From Capnocytophaga periodontitidis (GTDB lineage: Bacteria; Bacteroidota; Bacteroidia; Flavobacteriales; Flavobacteriaceae), in assembly GCF_016126015.1 (NCBI RefSeq), contig NZ_JAEFDB010000009.1, positions 1 to 64,000 on the forward strand: a DNA stretch of 64,000 nucleotides. The letters run 5' to 3'. Positions within the stretch are counted from its first letter, which is position 1, and each line of letters begins with the position of its first letter. The notes beneath the pieces were generated by a model. It worked only from the letters and a program-made list of their open reading frames with translations. It had not been told where the DNA came from and made no database searches. Below are positions 1-8,203 of the stretch, piece after piece. Both the position numbers and the translations under genes were made by a program.

Positions 1-276
1 TAACGAATCGGCAAATTGCCGAACTTCTTCCGCACTTATTTACCCAACTTCCGCGAATATTGAAATTCTTCTTTTTGTAACTATATATCCCATACTTTTG
101 CCTCAAGAGAAACCTCCTCTTCCTTTATAGATTTTGGAGCTAACCTTTATCTATAAACCTTGAAATAAAAGTTTAACAAAAATTTAACTTTATTTTAACA
201 AATGGGGGGGGTAAATTCTTAACTTTGCCGCGTGAAATTTATAAACAAATAACAAAAAATTAAAAAAGTAACATCT
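1..276. other. Upstream region without a gene
   Basis: No coding frame is visible. The stretch starts with a short GGCAA-A-TTGCC inverted repeat (10-20). It holds two Bacteroidota -7 boxes, TACTTTTG at 93-100 and TAACTTTG at 220-227, and a run of eight G at 204-211. The gene to the left lies outside the window. Confidence 0.6.
195..227 (+). promoter_or_regulatory. Promoter with a G8 tract in its spacer
   Basis: TAACTTTG at 220-227 fits the Bacteroidota -7 consensus TAnnTTTG exactly and lies 50 bases before the ATG at 277. The -33 position is weak (TTTTAACA near 193-200). Eight consecutive G (204-211) sit between the two elements, so a change in tract length would alter promoter spacing. Confidence 0.6.
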
Positions 277-744
277 ATGGGACTCTTAGACAAGAACATC
301 ACCATTACTTTTCTCGAAGGAAAAGTATCTTTAGAAGACTTATTTGAGCTATTAAAAGAAAAGCTCGGTAACAAGTATGAGGTAAAATTTCTCAAAAAAG
401 GTAGTGCAGCCGCTCAATTTTTTGGAACTGGTAATGCTGAAGATCGCATTTTTGTAGCCAAAAACGCTTATCACCGTACGCTCATCACCACCAAATATGC
501 TCCGATGACCGACGATATGAGCCGTGAGGATACTTACCTCGGTTTTGACCGCAGTACTATGAAAGGTTGGCTCAAAATGCTTTACTCTCAAGGAGGCTGG
601 ATAGGGCAATGGATTATCAGAACCATATACGGTAGCAACCAAGATTTTGATACCGATATCCTCGACGCTATCAACAGCAAATACCCTGTACAACAAAAAG
701 ACCAAAACGTAGGTATTTCAGCCTTGTGGAAGAAAAACAATTAA
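277..744 (+). CDS. Hypothetical cytoplasmic protein, 155 aa
   Basis: I do not recognise the family. The protein has no signal peptide, lipobox or membrane segment, so it is probably cytoplasmic. It opens with MGLLDKNITITF, has an amphipathic segment near residues 18-40 (LEDLFELLKEKLG), and a central part rich in aromatic and charged residues. It is first in a run of five further plus-strand genes with short gaps (lipoprotein, DUF3137 membrane protein, LemA, two lipoproteins), and a good -7 box lies 50 bases upstream, so it probably leads that operon. A role linked to the membrane proteins downstream is inference from position only. Confidence 0.75.
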   Translation: MGLLDKNITITFLEGKVSLEDLFELLKEKLGNKYEVKFLKKGSAAAQFFGTGNAEDRIFVAKNAYHRTLITTKYAPMTDDMSREDTYLGFDRSTMKGWLKMLYSQGGWIGQWIIRTIYGSNQDFDTDILDAINSKYPVQQKDQNVGISALWKKNN

Positions 745-763
745 TTTTAAATATAAATATCGT

Positions 764-1378
764 ATGAAAAAAATCGTATTCGTAGTAGGGACAGTAATAG
801 CCCTTTTGATTGCCGCTTGTGGTGGTAATAGCAGCTCTAAAAAAGAGGATAAGAAAATAACTTTTTCCGATAAAGATATTATCGGTGCATTGAAAACGGC
901 TTTAGAGAAAAGTCCTTTAGCCGATAAAGAGTTTACTAGAGTACATTTTGGGAGTGAAGGTCCTATGAACGATGTGTTTAAGGATATTTCAGTTGGTTAT
1001 TTTAACCCAGGTGACAAACAATTTTTCTCTCAACATGTAGATGCCCAAGGGGTAGCGGTGGGTGAACCTCAAGCTCGTCCAAAAGACAGAGATGATGAGT
1101 TCATTTTCAAAGCAGCGGATATACCTTATGCTCGCATTGGTACTGAAATACAAGAAGCAAAGAAATTTCTAGCAGAAAACAAAGATTTTGCTGATTTTCA
1201 TAACTTTACTGTTTCCGAAATCATCATTGATAAACAAAGAAGAAGCAAATTTCCCAATCATATAGTAAATACCATCTATATTGATATGAACAAAAAGGGG
1301 GAATCAGAAAGTTATTACTACAGAGTCCATCTTCTAAAAACTGAAGAAGGTGGTAAGTTTGAAGTGTCTGAAAACTAA
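764..1378 (+). CDS. Lipoprotein, paralogue 1 of 3
   Basis: The N-terminus is a type II signal peptide with lipobox LIAAC (Cys19), so the mature protein is a lipid-anchored envelope protein. After the cysteine comes a Ser/Lys linker with KKED, which recalls the K-(D/E)2 surface-export signal known in Capnocytophaga lipoproteins but sits further from the cysteine than usual. The body shares a pattern with the products at 3637 and 4263: an N-terminal helix ending in a DKEF-type segment, a middle segment with the YFNPGDKQF stretch, and a C-terminal strand pair (IYIDMNKKGES). The family has no name I can give. It starts 19 bases after the previous stop and ends 5 bases before the DUF3137 gene. Confidence 0.8.
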   Translation: MKKIVFVVGTVIALLIAACGGNSSSKKEDKKITFSDKDIIGALKTALEKSPLADKEFTRVHFGSEGPMNDVFKDISVGYFNPGDKQFFSQHVDAQGVAVGEPQARPKDRDDEFIFKAADIPYARIGTEIQEAKKFLAENKDFADFHNFTVSEIIIDKQRRSKFPNHIVNTIYIDMNKKGESESYYYRVHLLKTEEGGKFEVSEN

Positions 1379-1383
1379 TAAAA

Positions 1384-2943
1384 ATGAATTTAACAGAAGC
1401 CCAAGAACTCGTACTAAAGGAATGTGAACGCGAAAAGAAAATCGCACTTCGCAACCTTATTCTCGTAATTGCATTGGTGGTGATTGTAATAACTCTACTC
1501 GCTGTTTTTGCTTTGCCTTTTATCAGCAAGGCACTTAGCAGCAGTGACAGCATTCCACCTCATATCAAGTATATCCTTCCCGTTGCTATTTTGCTCTCAC
1601 TCTACTACCCTATAATGCGCACCCGCACTATCTTTACCCGCGCTAAAAAAGTAGATGAATTTTTCACTCTTTTGCAACAAGGTCAGGAGGTGCGCATCAA
1701 TCGCGAATTAGAGTCTTACCTCACTACCGTACCTTTAGGAAAAGTGAAGTATCAGTTAGACCCTATTACCTATTTATATGTGTCTATAGGAACGCAAAAC
1801 TTTGAGTTGCCTATTGCTAAATATGCAGCCCCCGAGCTAAAACGCGTGCTCAACCAGCCGCAAAATTTAGCTACTTACAACACTGTAATGCAGGAGCTTT
1901 ACAGCGATGAAACAACTTCTTCACAAGCAACAGCTCCTCAAGAAACGATTGTGCTCAAACCTGTTGAAGAGTTCCGCACTTTTGCCGAAAACGAATTTGG
2001 TGCTGAACTCGCTGCTATGGAAAAAGGGCGTACCACTACCAAAAAAATGACTTATGTGCAATTCGTCTTTGCCTTTGGAGTAATAGGTTTGATAGGTTTC
2101 TTAGTCGCTTCAGGTAGATTGAGTTTTAGCAATCCTGTGAATATCTTTATCGTAATAGGTATCATCACCGTAGGGAGTTATGTGTGGGGTATGCTCTCCA
2201 AGCGATACGCTCAAAACCAACTCTCTGGCGCCGGTGATTATACCCAAGTGAAAAAGAAAATCTTTGGCAAATTAGTGAATTATATCAGTCCGCAGTTTGC
2301 TTATTACGAAAATGCACACATAGGTATAGCCGAATTTTTAGATTCGTTGTTGTTCAAAGCGGAACGTTATACCCTTAAAGGAGGTGACCAAATTGTAGGG
2401 CATTACAACGGAATGCCTTTCCAATCGAGCAATCTCAGTGTTACATTCCGTCCTAATTTTCGCAACGAAAAAGAAGGTGATGATGTAGTTTTCTACGGGA
2501 ATTACTTTGTAGCACGTTCTCCCAAAAAGTTTGAACACCCTATTGTAATCCACCCCGTAAAAGGTTTCTTTAGTGACCTTAAAGACAATGAAATAGCTAC
2601 TTACCTCAACCGTGGTGGAGAAAAAATACGCTTAGAAGACCCCGAGTTTCAAAAACAGTTTGAAGTGTATTGCGACGACCAGATTACAGCGCGTTATGTG
2701 CTTACTCCAGCCTTTATGCAACGCCTTAAAAAACTGAACGAACGTCACAAAGGACAAGTGTATATCGCTATTAATAAGTACAATATTGTGATTGCTACCA
2801 ACGAAGGCAACGCCCTAATGCGCACCGATAATTCGCCTACCGCGATGCTCTTCCAAAAGATAGACCTCGCTATGGTAGAAAGTGTATACCGCGAACTTAT
2901 AGAACAATTGCAAATGCTTGATACAATAGAAAATAGGGGATAG
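1384..2943 (+). CDS. DUF3137 family membrane protein
   Basis: This 519-residue protein has two hydrophobic pairs: one near residues 22-75 (ALVVIVITLLAVFAL and ILPVAILLSLYYPIM) and one near 225-275 (VFAFGVIGLIGFLVA and IFIVIGIITVGSYVW). A soluble C-terminal half follows. That half has the DUF3137 pattern: a Phe-rich stretch around residues 330-380 (FYGNYFVARSPKKF), then LEDPEFQKQFEVYCDDQITARY and TPAFMQRL. DUF3137 proteins have no known biochemical function. They are often encoded next to LemA, and here LemA is the next gene, 56 bases downstream. The N-terminal part, with its own membrane pair, makes it longer than many family members. Product family is well supported; function is not. Confidence 0.85.
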   Translation: MNLTEAQELVLKECEREKKIALRNLILVIALVVIVITLLAVFALPFISKALSSSDSIPPHIKYILPVAILLSLYYPIMRTRTIFTRAKKVDEFFTLLQQGQEVRINRELESYLTTVPLGKVKYQLDPITYLYVSIGTQNFELPIAKYAAPELKRVLNQPQNLATYNTVMQELYSDETTSSQATAPQETIVLKPVEEFRTFAENEFGAELAAMEKGRTTTKKMTYVQFVFAFGVIGLIGFLVASGRLSFSNPVNIFIVIGIITVGSYVWGMLSKRYAQNQLSGAGDYTQVKKKIFGKLVNYISPQFAYYENAHIGIAEFLDSLLFKAERYTLKGGDQIVGHYNGMPFQSSNLSVTFRPNFRNEKEGDDVVFYGNYFVARSPKKFEHPIVIHPVKGFFSDLKDNEIATYLNRGGEKIRLEDPEFQKQFEVYCDDQITARYVLTPAFMQRLKKLNERHKGQVYIAINKYNIVIATNEGNALMRTDNSPTAMLFQKIDLAMVESVYRELIEQLQMLDTIENRG

Positions 2944-2999
2944 TGAATAGGAAATAAAAGCTTTATACTAACCCCTGGCCCCTAAAACCTGACTGCCCT

Positions 3000-3557
3000 A
3001 TGATAACCTATATTTTAATCGCAGTAGGAGTACTCCTATTAATTTTTGTGATTGCAGCGTTCAACAGTTTGTCTAAACGCCGCAACCAGATAGAGAATGC
3101 CATTTCGTCATTAGACGCTTTGTTTATACAGCGTTCCGATTTGATACCCAACCTCATCGCCACTACCAAAGAGTATATGGCTTATGAGCAAGACACTCTC
3201 AGGCAAATCACCGAGTTGCGCCGCCCAGTGCAACCCACACTTGCCGAGAATCCTTATTTGCAACCCGATGAAGCGAGCACAACTATCAGGAATATTATGC
3301 TACAAGCAGAAGCCTATCCCGAACTCAGAGCCAATAGTCAGTTTGTGCAACTGCAACACGCTCTCAGTGATTGCGAAGAGCAATTGGCAGCGGGGCGTCG
3401 TTACCTCAGTGCTTCCATTACTGATTACAACGACCGCATTGTAGTATTCCCTTCCAATGTAATAGCTTCCCTCTTTGGCTTCAAAAAATACGAATGGCAA
3501 TACGCCACCGAAGCCCAACGACAAAATGTGGATGTTGCTGGATTATTTTCTAATTAA
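3000..3557 (+). CDS. LemA family protein
   Basis: A short N-terminal membrane anchor (residues 4-24, ILIAVGVLLLIFVIAAFNSL) is followed by a helical domain with the LemA signature: RNQIENAISSLDALFIQRSDLIPNL at residues 28-52, then IATTKEYM. The C-terminal FPSNVIASLFGFKKYEW and the final AQRQNVDVAGLF are typical too. At 185 aa it has the normal family length. LemA proteins form a four-helix bundle whose cellular role is unsettled. The pairing with DUF3137 directly upstream suggests a shared membrane complex. The leader is CT-rich (cctggcccctaaaacctga), like the degenerate leaders seen elsewhere in this window. Confidence 0.92.
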   Translation: MITYILIAVGVLLLIFVIAAFNSLSKRRNQIENAISSLDALFIQRSDLIPNLIATTKEYMAYEQDTLRQITELRRPVQPTLAENPYLQPDEASTTIRNIMLQAEAYPELRANSQFVQLQHALSDCEEQLAAGRRYLSASITDYNDRIVVFPSNVIASLFGFKKYEWQYATEAQRQNVDVAGLFSN

Positions 3558-3571
3558 AAATAGCGAATAGT

Positions 3572-3602
3572 TTTGTTTATTTACAAATAATTACTATTTT
3601 TG
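3572..3602 (+). promoter_or_regulatory. Promoter for the second lipoprotein pair
   Basis: TTTG at 3572-3575, a 19-base spacer, then TATTTTTG at 3595-3602: a full Bacteroidota promoter. It ends 34 bases before the lipoprotein ATG at 3637, so the last two genes of the cluster can be transcribed separately from the first four. Confidence 0.75.
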
Positions 3603-3636
3603 CCCATTATTAGTAACAAATAAAAATTGTAATACA

Positions 3637-4260
3637 ATGAAAAAACTTAGTATTTTAGTAGGCACTATCGCTGCCTTAGTAATGACCTCTTGTGGAGGTT
3701 CCCTTTTTGGAGATGACCTCATCAGTAAAGAAGGAATAGACAAAGCCAAAGAGATACTCACCAAAGATCCTTTTGGCGACAAAGAGTTCAATTGGGTAGA
3801 ACTCAAAACTAAAGAAGCTTTGAATAGCAAATTCGATGAAGTGGCAACCAGCTACTACGATCCAGCTGTTCAAAAAGATATGAAACAAACTTACAACAGC
3901 ACTTCTAAATTGGGAGACCCTGAAGCCGACCAAACAGCAAGTATTAGAGCTAATGCAGGCTTAGACAAGGATAAAGAGCGTTTCAAAGTATCCGAAATTC
4001 CTTTCGATAAACTTCTATCCGAAGCACAAGACGCTCTCAAATTTTTTAGTGGTTTAGAAGAAACTGCTGAGTATGAAGATTTCAACATAAACGAAATCTC
4101 TATGAAAAAAGAAAACGGCAAACTTAAAACCGTCTTCAAAATTGATATGACTAAAAAAGGTGAAAGTTCTTATCGCCGAGGAAGAGAACGTATCACTAAC
4201 TACTACGAAGTGAGAATTTTCCGCGGTGAAAATGGTGAGTGGGATTTAGTAACTGATTAA
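3637..4260 (+). CDS. Lipoprotein, paralogue 2 of 3
   Basis: The type II signal peptide ends in lipobox VMTSC (Cys19), followed by GGSLFGDD. The next part (IDKAKEILTKDPFGDKEFNWVEL) matches the same region of the 764 lipoprotein (LKTALEKSPLADKEFTRVHF), and the C-terminal FKIDMTKKGESSYR matches its IYIDMNKKGESESYY, so these are diverged copies of one gene. The mature protein should sit in the outer or inner membrane leaflet. It has its own promoter and is followed by the third copy after a 2-base gap. No enzymatic motif is visible. Confidence 0.8.
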   Translation: MKKLSILVGTIAALVMTSCGGSLFGDDLISKEGIDKAKEILTKDPFGDKEFNWVELKTKEALNSKFDEVATSYYDPAVQKDMKQTYNSTSKLGDPEADQTASIRANAGLDKDKERFKVSEIPFDKLLSEAQDALKFFSGLEETAEYEDFNINEISMKKENGKLKTVFKIDMTKKGESSYRRGRERITNYYEVRIFRGENGEWDLVTD

Positions 4261-4262
4261 CT

Positions 4263-4844
4263 ATGAAAAAGATATTCACTTTACTATTTGCTTTTACACT
4301 CGTGGCTTGTATGCCAGGCGATAAAGGAGCGAACCTCAACAGCCCCGAAGGACTAAAAGTAACTCAAGAACTTTTGCAAAAAAACTTTGCTAAGTACAAT
4401 AATATTACAGAAGTTTCGTTTGGAACTAACCGAGGTGTGATAGATATCATCACAGTGAGGTTCAATAAAGGTGAAAAAGACTTCTATGCAAATTATGTTA
4501 CCTATAACGACCAAGTAAATGAAAGTGAAACAGGCTTGTCTTCTAAGCAAGGTCGCACTATTAGTTTGAGCGAGGTCAATTTATCAATAGTGCCTAATTT
4601 GATAAAGAAAGCTGAAAGCCTTATTCTTGAAAAAGATAATAAGTTCAATACTTTCCGTATGGATAAGTTGAATTATGAAGTTCAAGAAGATGGTACAGTA
4701 GAAGTTTCTTTTGTAATAGATGCTATACACCCCGCTACTTCCTACTACGGAGAACGCAAAGGTGATAAAGGGCATCTCAGTTTTGAATTTAAAGCCGATG
4801 CTAAAGGCGAAAATGTAAGAGCCACTAAAGGTTTGACAATTTAG
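4263..4844 (+). CDS. Lipoprotein, paralogue 3 of 3
   Basis: This 193-residue protein has lipobox LVAC (Cys16) and then MPGDKGANL. It is the most diverged copy, but it keeps the layout: N-terminal helix (GLKVTQELLQKNF), an FNKGEKDFYANYV segment equivalent to FNPGDKQFFSQHV in copy 1, a helix near VPNLIKKAESLI, and a C-terminal VSFVIDAIHPAT strand. It is co-transcribed with copy 2 (2-base gap) and closed by the strong terminator at 4862-4898. The function is unknown. Confidence 0.8.
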   Translation: MKKIFTLLFAFTLVACMPGDKGANLNSPEGLKVTQELLQKNFAKYNNITEVSFGTNRGVIDIITVRFNKGEKDFYANYVTYNDQVNESETGLSSKQGRTISLSEVNLSIVPNLIKKAESLILEKDNKFNTFRMDKLNYEVQEDGTVEVSFVIDAIHPATSYYGERKGDKGHLSFEFKADAKGENVRATKGLTI

Positions 4845-4861
4845 TATCTAAAAAAGCTCAT

Positions 4862-4898
4862 AAAAAAGCGACTCACCTTCACGCTGAGTCGCTTTTTT
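4862..4898. terminator. Bidirectional rho-independent terminator
   Basis: A perfect 8-bp stem, GCGACTCA (4868-4875) with TGAGTCGC (4885-4892), has a 9-base loop, six A on its left and six T on its right. It therefore works for the plus-strand lipoprotein operon and for the convergent minus-strand histidine kinase gene. Confidence 0.9.
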
Positions 4899-4899
4899 G

Positions 4900-5895
4900 T
4901 TAATTGTCAATTGTTAATTGAGCGATGTATTTCCCATCTCTTTCTTCAACGGTGTACTGGTGTTTTTCGGGGTAAAGCAATCTGAGTCGTTTCTTCAAAT
5001 TATCAATGCCAATCCCTGAATTATACAAACTTTCATTCGTAGGGATAATCGTGTTCTCACTTCTAAATAGTACCTTATTCTCTTCCACTCTCAAACTGAA
5101 CGACAATTCTGTTGCCTCAGTTGCCGATACGCCGTGTTTAAAAGCGTTTTCTACCAAGCTGATGAACAGCAAAGGCGCTATGGTGAATGGGGGTAGTTGC
5201 TTCGGAAAATCTACCCGTACCGTAGTTTTATCAGTCAGGCGCAATTGCATTAAGCTGATGTACTGTTGCAAGAAATCCACTTCCTCAGCAAGGCTAATTT
5301 GCTTTTGGTCGCTGTTTTGCATAAAGTGACGCATCAGTTTGCTAAGGCTGTGTACACTCTGTTGTGCCTTTTGAGGGTCAAAAGCAATAAGCGAATAGAT
5401 ATTGTTGAGCGCATTGAAAAAGAAATGCGGTTGAAGTTGGTATCTCAATTGAGTAAGGTCGGCTTGTAGCTTCTGAGCTTTTACTTCTTTTTGAGCGATT
5501 TCTAAAGAAAAGTTGCGCTGTGCATAACGTATTGCCATTGCAAAGACTACCGGCAAGAGGTTCGATAGGAAATCAAAATAGACAAAAGCGTGGAAAGGAG
5601 GCATTTTGTGTTTCCCCTTAAGAAGTTCAAAGTACAAAAACAGCTCATATTTGCTGTATGAAATACATAAAATGAGTGCCACTGCCACCAATATAAAAAG
5701 TATATATCGTTTTTTAAACCACAGTTTATCAATAAGCCAATAGAAACTGATGTAAAACAAAAACATCAAAAAGGGCAATGATATAAGCGAACGATAAAGC
5801 GCCTCCTCAAAGCGTTGGTTGCCTTCGGAGATAAAAATAAGGGCAGGCAAAATGCAAACCACTACCCAAGACGCTATGTGTGTTAAAAATTTCAT
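4900..5895 (-). CDS. LytS-type sensor histidine kinase
   Basis: The N-terminal ~135 residues hold four hydrophobic segments (near 8-25, 36-56, 65-85 and 105-125), then a coiled linker (SLEIAQKEVKAQKLQADLTQLRYQ). The His_kinase (PF06580) block follows: LQPHFFFNALNNIYSL with the phosphoacceptor His near residue 157, N-box SLVENAFKHG and G-box GIGIDNLKKRL. Such kinases normally phosphorylate a LytTR response regulator encoded next to them. None is present here: downstream is a convergent terminator, upstream a small hypothetical gene. Flavobacterial MacAB-TolC operons often end in such a kinase-regulator pair, so it may once have followed the permease at 6933. The leader carries the CTCTTAY heptamer module. 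Confidence 0.9.
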   Translation of the reverse strand: MKFLTHIASWVVVCILPALIFISEGNQRFEEALYRSLISLPFLMFLFYISFYWLIDKLWFKKRYILFILVAVALILCISYSKYELFLYFELLKGKHKMPPFHAFVYFDFLSNLLPVVFAMAIRYAQRNFSLEIAQKEVKAQKLQADLTQLRYQLQPHFFFNALNNIYSLIAFDPQKAQQSVHSLSKLMRHFMQNSDQKQISLAEEVDFLQQYISLMQLRLTDKTTVRVDFPKQLPPFTIAPLLFISLVENAFKHGVSATEATELSFSLRVEENKVLFRSENTIIPTNESLYNSGIGIDNLKKRLRLLYPEKHQYTVEERDGKYIAQLTIDN

Positions 5896-5904
5896 TTAAT
5901 TTAG

Positions 5905-5925
5905 GTAAGAGATAAGAGGTAAGAA
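5905..5925 (-). repeat. Heptamer leader repeat before the kinase
   Basis: Read on the minus strand the leader is TTCTTAC-CTCTTAT-CTCTTAC-CTAAATTAA-ATG: three heptamers, then CTAA, ending 9 bases before the start codon. The same module precedes dnaE and the aspartate kinase gene at the same distance. Confidence 0.7.
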
Positions 5926-5965
5926 TCTTCCTCATCTTCAGGAATGTATAGGGTTGCTTGCAATT

Positions 5966-6382
5966 TCATATTCCTACTATTTTTAAATAACTTTTGGCAA
6001 AACTCTTGATAATTTCAGGGGAATAGTCTCCTCCTTTGGCATAAGAGATACCCATAACTTCTAAAGCTATGGCTTGACAGTGTTCCTCATTAATACTGAT
6101 AGCTTTGCTATCTAATATTTCTCTAATAACAACCATACTTTTTCGCAAGTCCTCTGTTGTAGCACAAGGAGGTAAAGTTATTTTCATCAGAAATGGTACT
6201 TCACTGTGTCCTGTTGCTCTATAGGCTTCTTTCCAAAATGTATGGCAACATTCACATCTATAAAGGGTAACCCATTGTGTAGGATAAAAAGCTATCTCTT
6301 TATAAGCTATTTTACCTTGAAAGTTTTTGATTGATTCCCCCTCTACAATATCTGTTAACTGGTTACAAATACATTGTTTCAT
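5966..6382 (-). CDS. Hypothetical protein with paired cysteines, 138 aa
   Basis: The small soluble protein has no signal peptide. It has CxC at residues 4-6 and a CxCC motif at about 42-45 within YRCECCHTFWKEAY, which could bind a metal. It recalls small cytoplasmic immunity-type proteins, but I cannot assign a family. It lies between the kinase gene and a group of small AT-rich genes downstream of the efflux permease, on the same strand. No toxin gene is adjacent. Confidence 0.65.
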   Translation of the reverse strand: MKQCICNQLTDIVEGESIKNFQGKIAYKEIAFYPTQWVTLYRCECCHTFWKEAYRATGHSEVPFLMKITLPPCATTEDLRKSMVVIREILDSKAISINEEHCQAIALEVMGISYAKGGDYSPEIIKSFAKSYLKIVGI

Positions 6383-6420
6383 TGTATAATTTCAAAATTC
6401 TTATAATCCATTAATTTCAT

Positions 6421-6546
6421 TTAGATTGAGGATAATATTATTGTGTTCTGATAGGTATTTTTGAAAACTGTCTTTTCAATAAACTCCAACCGAAAAGGGT
6501 ATTTATCCTCTATATTGAAAGGAATAAAATGTACTTGTTTTTCCAT
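6421..6546 (-). CDS. Possible small ORF, 41 aa
   Basis: The frame starts one base after the stop of the 6548-6895 gene (TGA-T-ATG) and encodes MEKQVHFIPFNIEDKYPF and on to a TAA at 6421. Tight coupling argues for translation. It could equally be the N-terminal remnant of a longer protein. No family is recognised. Confidence 0.35.
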   Translation of the reverse strand: MEKQVHFIPFNIEDKYPFRLEFIEKTVFKNTYQNTIILSSI

Positions 6547-6547
6547 A

Positions 6548-6895
6548 TCAAAACGCTACTTCCATAAATTCATTTGTGTTTTCTTCCATTTGAAAAATAG
6601 AAGCAATAATATAACATTTTTGCTGTTCTCCTCTGAAAACAAAGATTTGGTCTTCATTAAAAGGAATATTCGCTTTGTTACACTCTTCTAAAATATCCAT
6701 ATCCTCATCAGCTATATACGAAGTAAGTGCCTCTGCTCGAAAAAACTGATGAAATTTTATAAGTTTTACATCAGCGAAATAAAGGTCTATGTTATTAGAA
6801 AAAAACGCGTTCTTACAGCTTCTTATTAACAACATAGAATGACTAATGGAATACTTCCAAAGCCTAAATTGTCTATTTTGTAAACTTATTTTCAT
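6548..6895 (-). CDS. Hypothetical small protein, 115 aa
   Basis: A soluble protein starting MKISLQNRQFRLWKYSISHSMLLIRS, followed by NNIDLYFADVKLIKF and a C-terminal CYIIASIFQMEEN. It looks like a compact alpha/beta protein with a beta-rich N-terminus. It is AT-rich compared with the permease before it. The type of protein (short, acidic, unlinked to metabolism, in an accessory region) is common among immunity genes of polymorphic toxin systems, but that is a guess without a toxin nearby. Confidence 0.65.
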   Translation of the reverse strand: MKISLQNRQFRLWKYSISHSMLLIRSCKNAFFSNNIDLYFADVKLIKFHQFFRAEALTSYIADEDMDILEECNKANIPFNEDQIFVFRGEQQKCYIIASIFQMEENTNEFMEVAF

Positions 6896-6917
6896 CTGTT
6901 TTTATTATTTCTAATTG

Positions 6918-6942
6918 CCTATGCGGCTCGCACTATTCGTAT
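6918..6942. repeat. Direct repeat copy at the permease 3' end
   Basis: The sequence CCTATGCGGCTCGCAC followed by ATTCGTAT overlaps the last codons and stop of the permease. A matching copy, CCTATACGGCTTGCAC, then ATTCGTAT after a short insertion, lies at 19395-19429 at the 3' end of the ABC ATPase gene. Same orientation, about 12.5 kb apart. Confidence 0.55.
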
Positions 6943-8153
6943 CTGAGGGCGCTAATAGGTTCTAACTCGGCTGCTTTGCGGGCAGGATACCAACCGAAGA
7001 ACACCCCTGTAATGGTACATACTAAGAAGGATATTACGATAGAATACAAGGTGATACTCACTGGCCAGCCTATGAACAGCGATACGCCTACAGTAGCTAA
7101 TAAGCCAATAATTACCCCTAATACCCCCCCAGTAATGCTAATAAGCACCGACTCGATGAGGAACTGCGCCAAAATATCCTTACCCTTAGCCCCAATAGCC
7201 ATACGCAAACCTATTTCCTTAGTGCGCTCTTTTACTGATACGTACATAATGTTCATAATGCCTATACCGCCCACGATGAGCGAAATGCTGGCAATAGCTA
7301 CCAATAAAATAGTGAGCATCTCGCTGGTAGAGCTAAATGTACTGATGAGTTCTTGTTGCGAAAACACATTGAAATCATTCTCTTGTGTAGCCGAAAGATT
7401 ATGCGTGCGCTCCAAAATCTTCTTTACTTGGTTTACTGCATTCTCCGACTGACTTTCATCTATTACAGAAGCCACAATACTCTGCAAGAACGTTTGCGCC
7501 AAAATACGCTTTTGTACTGTAGTATAAGGAGCGATAATCACATCGTCTTGGTCTTGACCAAAGTTGCTCTCACCTTTTTTGGTAAGTACGCCGATCACTT
7601 TAAAAGGGATATTCTTAAAGCGTATGGTTTGCCCAATAGGGTTTTCGCCATTAGTGAAGAGGTTCTTAGCCACTGTTTGCCCTATAACGGCTACTTTGGC
7701 AAAATTGGTAATCTCATCTTCACCAAACATACTCCCCTCAGCCACACTCCATTCGCGTATGGGCAAATATTCGGTATTCACTCCGTAGATAGAGGTAGGC
7801 CAGTTGTTGCCCCCTGCTATACTTTGTCCGTTGCCACTCACTACGGGCGACACATATTTTAGTAGAGTACCTTCTTTTTTAAGGGCTTCGTAATCCGTCA
7901 TTTTGAGTGATTGCATATCGCTCATACTCATACGCACGCCGCCCATCATACCTGCCCCTGGACGGATATTGAGCATATTAGTACCCATTTTAGAGATATT
8001 CTCCTTGATGCTCTTTTTAGAGCCCTCGCCAATGGCAAGCATTGTTATCACTGAGCCCACCCCAATGATGATGCCTAGCATTGTAAGCATAGCCCTTGTT
8101 TTGTTAAGCAAAAGGGCGCGCCACGCTATTTTAAAAAGATTTTGTATATTCAT
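6933..8153 (-). CDS. ABC transporter permease, MacB/FtsX type
   Basis: This is the membrane subunit of a MacAB-type exporter, which uses cytoplasmic ATP hydrolysis to drive periplasmic conformational work with an adaptor and TolC. I chose the second Met (MNIQNLFKIAWRAL). The MacB_PCD part includes LTMLGIIIGVGSVITMLAIGEGSK near residues 22-45 and a large periplasmic domain. The FtsX domain has three membrane segments, with GGIGIMNIMYVSVKERTKEIGLRMAIGA at about 295-322 and the usual C-terminal ALRYE. The ATPase, adaptor and TolC genes that normally sit directly upstream are 11 kb away (19413-22798), with accessory genes between. Confidence 0.93.
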   Translation of the reverse strand: MNIQNLFKIAWRALLLNKTRAMLTMLGIIIGVGSVITMLAIGEGSKKSIKENISKMGTNMLNIRPGAGMMGGVRMSMSDMQSLKMTDYEALKKEGTLLKYVSPVVSGNGQSIAGGNNWPTSIYGVNTEYLPIREWSVAEGSMFGEDEITNFAKVAVIGQTVAKNLFTNGENPIGQTIRFKNIPFKVIGVLTKKGESNFGQDQDDVIIAPYTTVQKRILAQTFLQSIVASVIDESQSENAVNQVKKILERTHNLSATQENDFNVFSQQELISTFSSTSEMLTILLVAIASISLIVGGIGIMNIMYVSVKERTKEIGLRMAIGAKGKDILAQFLIESVLISITGGVLGVIIGLLATVGVSLFIGWPVSITLYSIVISFLVCTITGVFFGWYPARKAAELEPISALRYE

Positions 8154-8203
8154 AGTGTTAATTAGCAAATTAGAAAATTAGCAGATTGGCAAATTCTGTG
8201 AGA

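Noticed and set aside
7124-7130. C7 tract in the permease gene (and G7 at 22142-22148 in tolC) as phase-variable sites
   Set aside because: Both lie in intact conserved codons, are short, and no frame change is visible; the G8 tract at 204-211 is the better candidate.
7353-7862. Long plus-strand frames inside the permease gene
   Set aside because: They are shadows of the MacB-type permease, which has clear membrane segments and family motifs on the minus strand.
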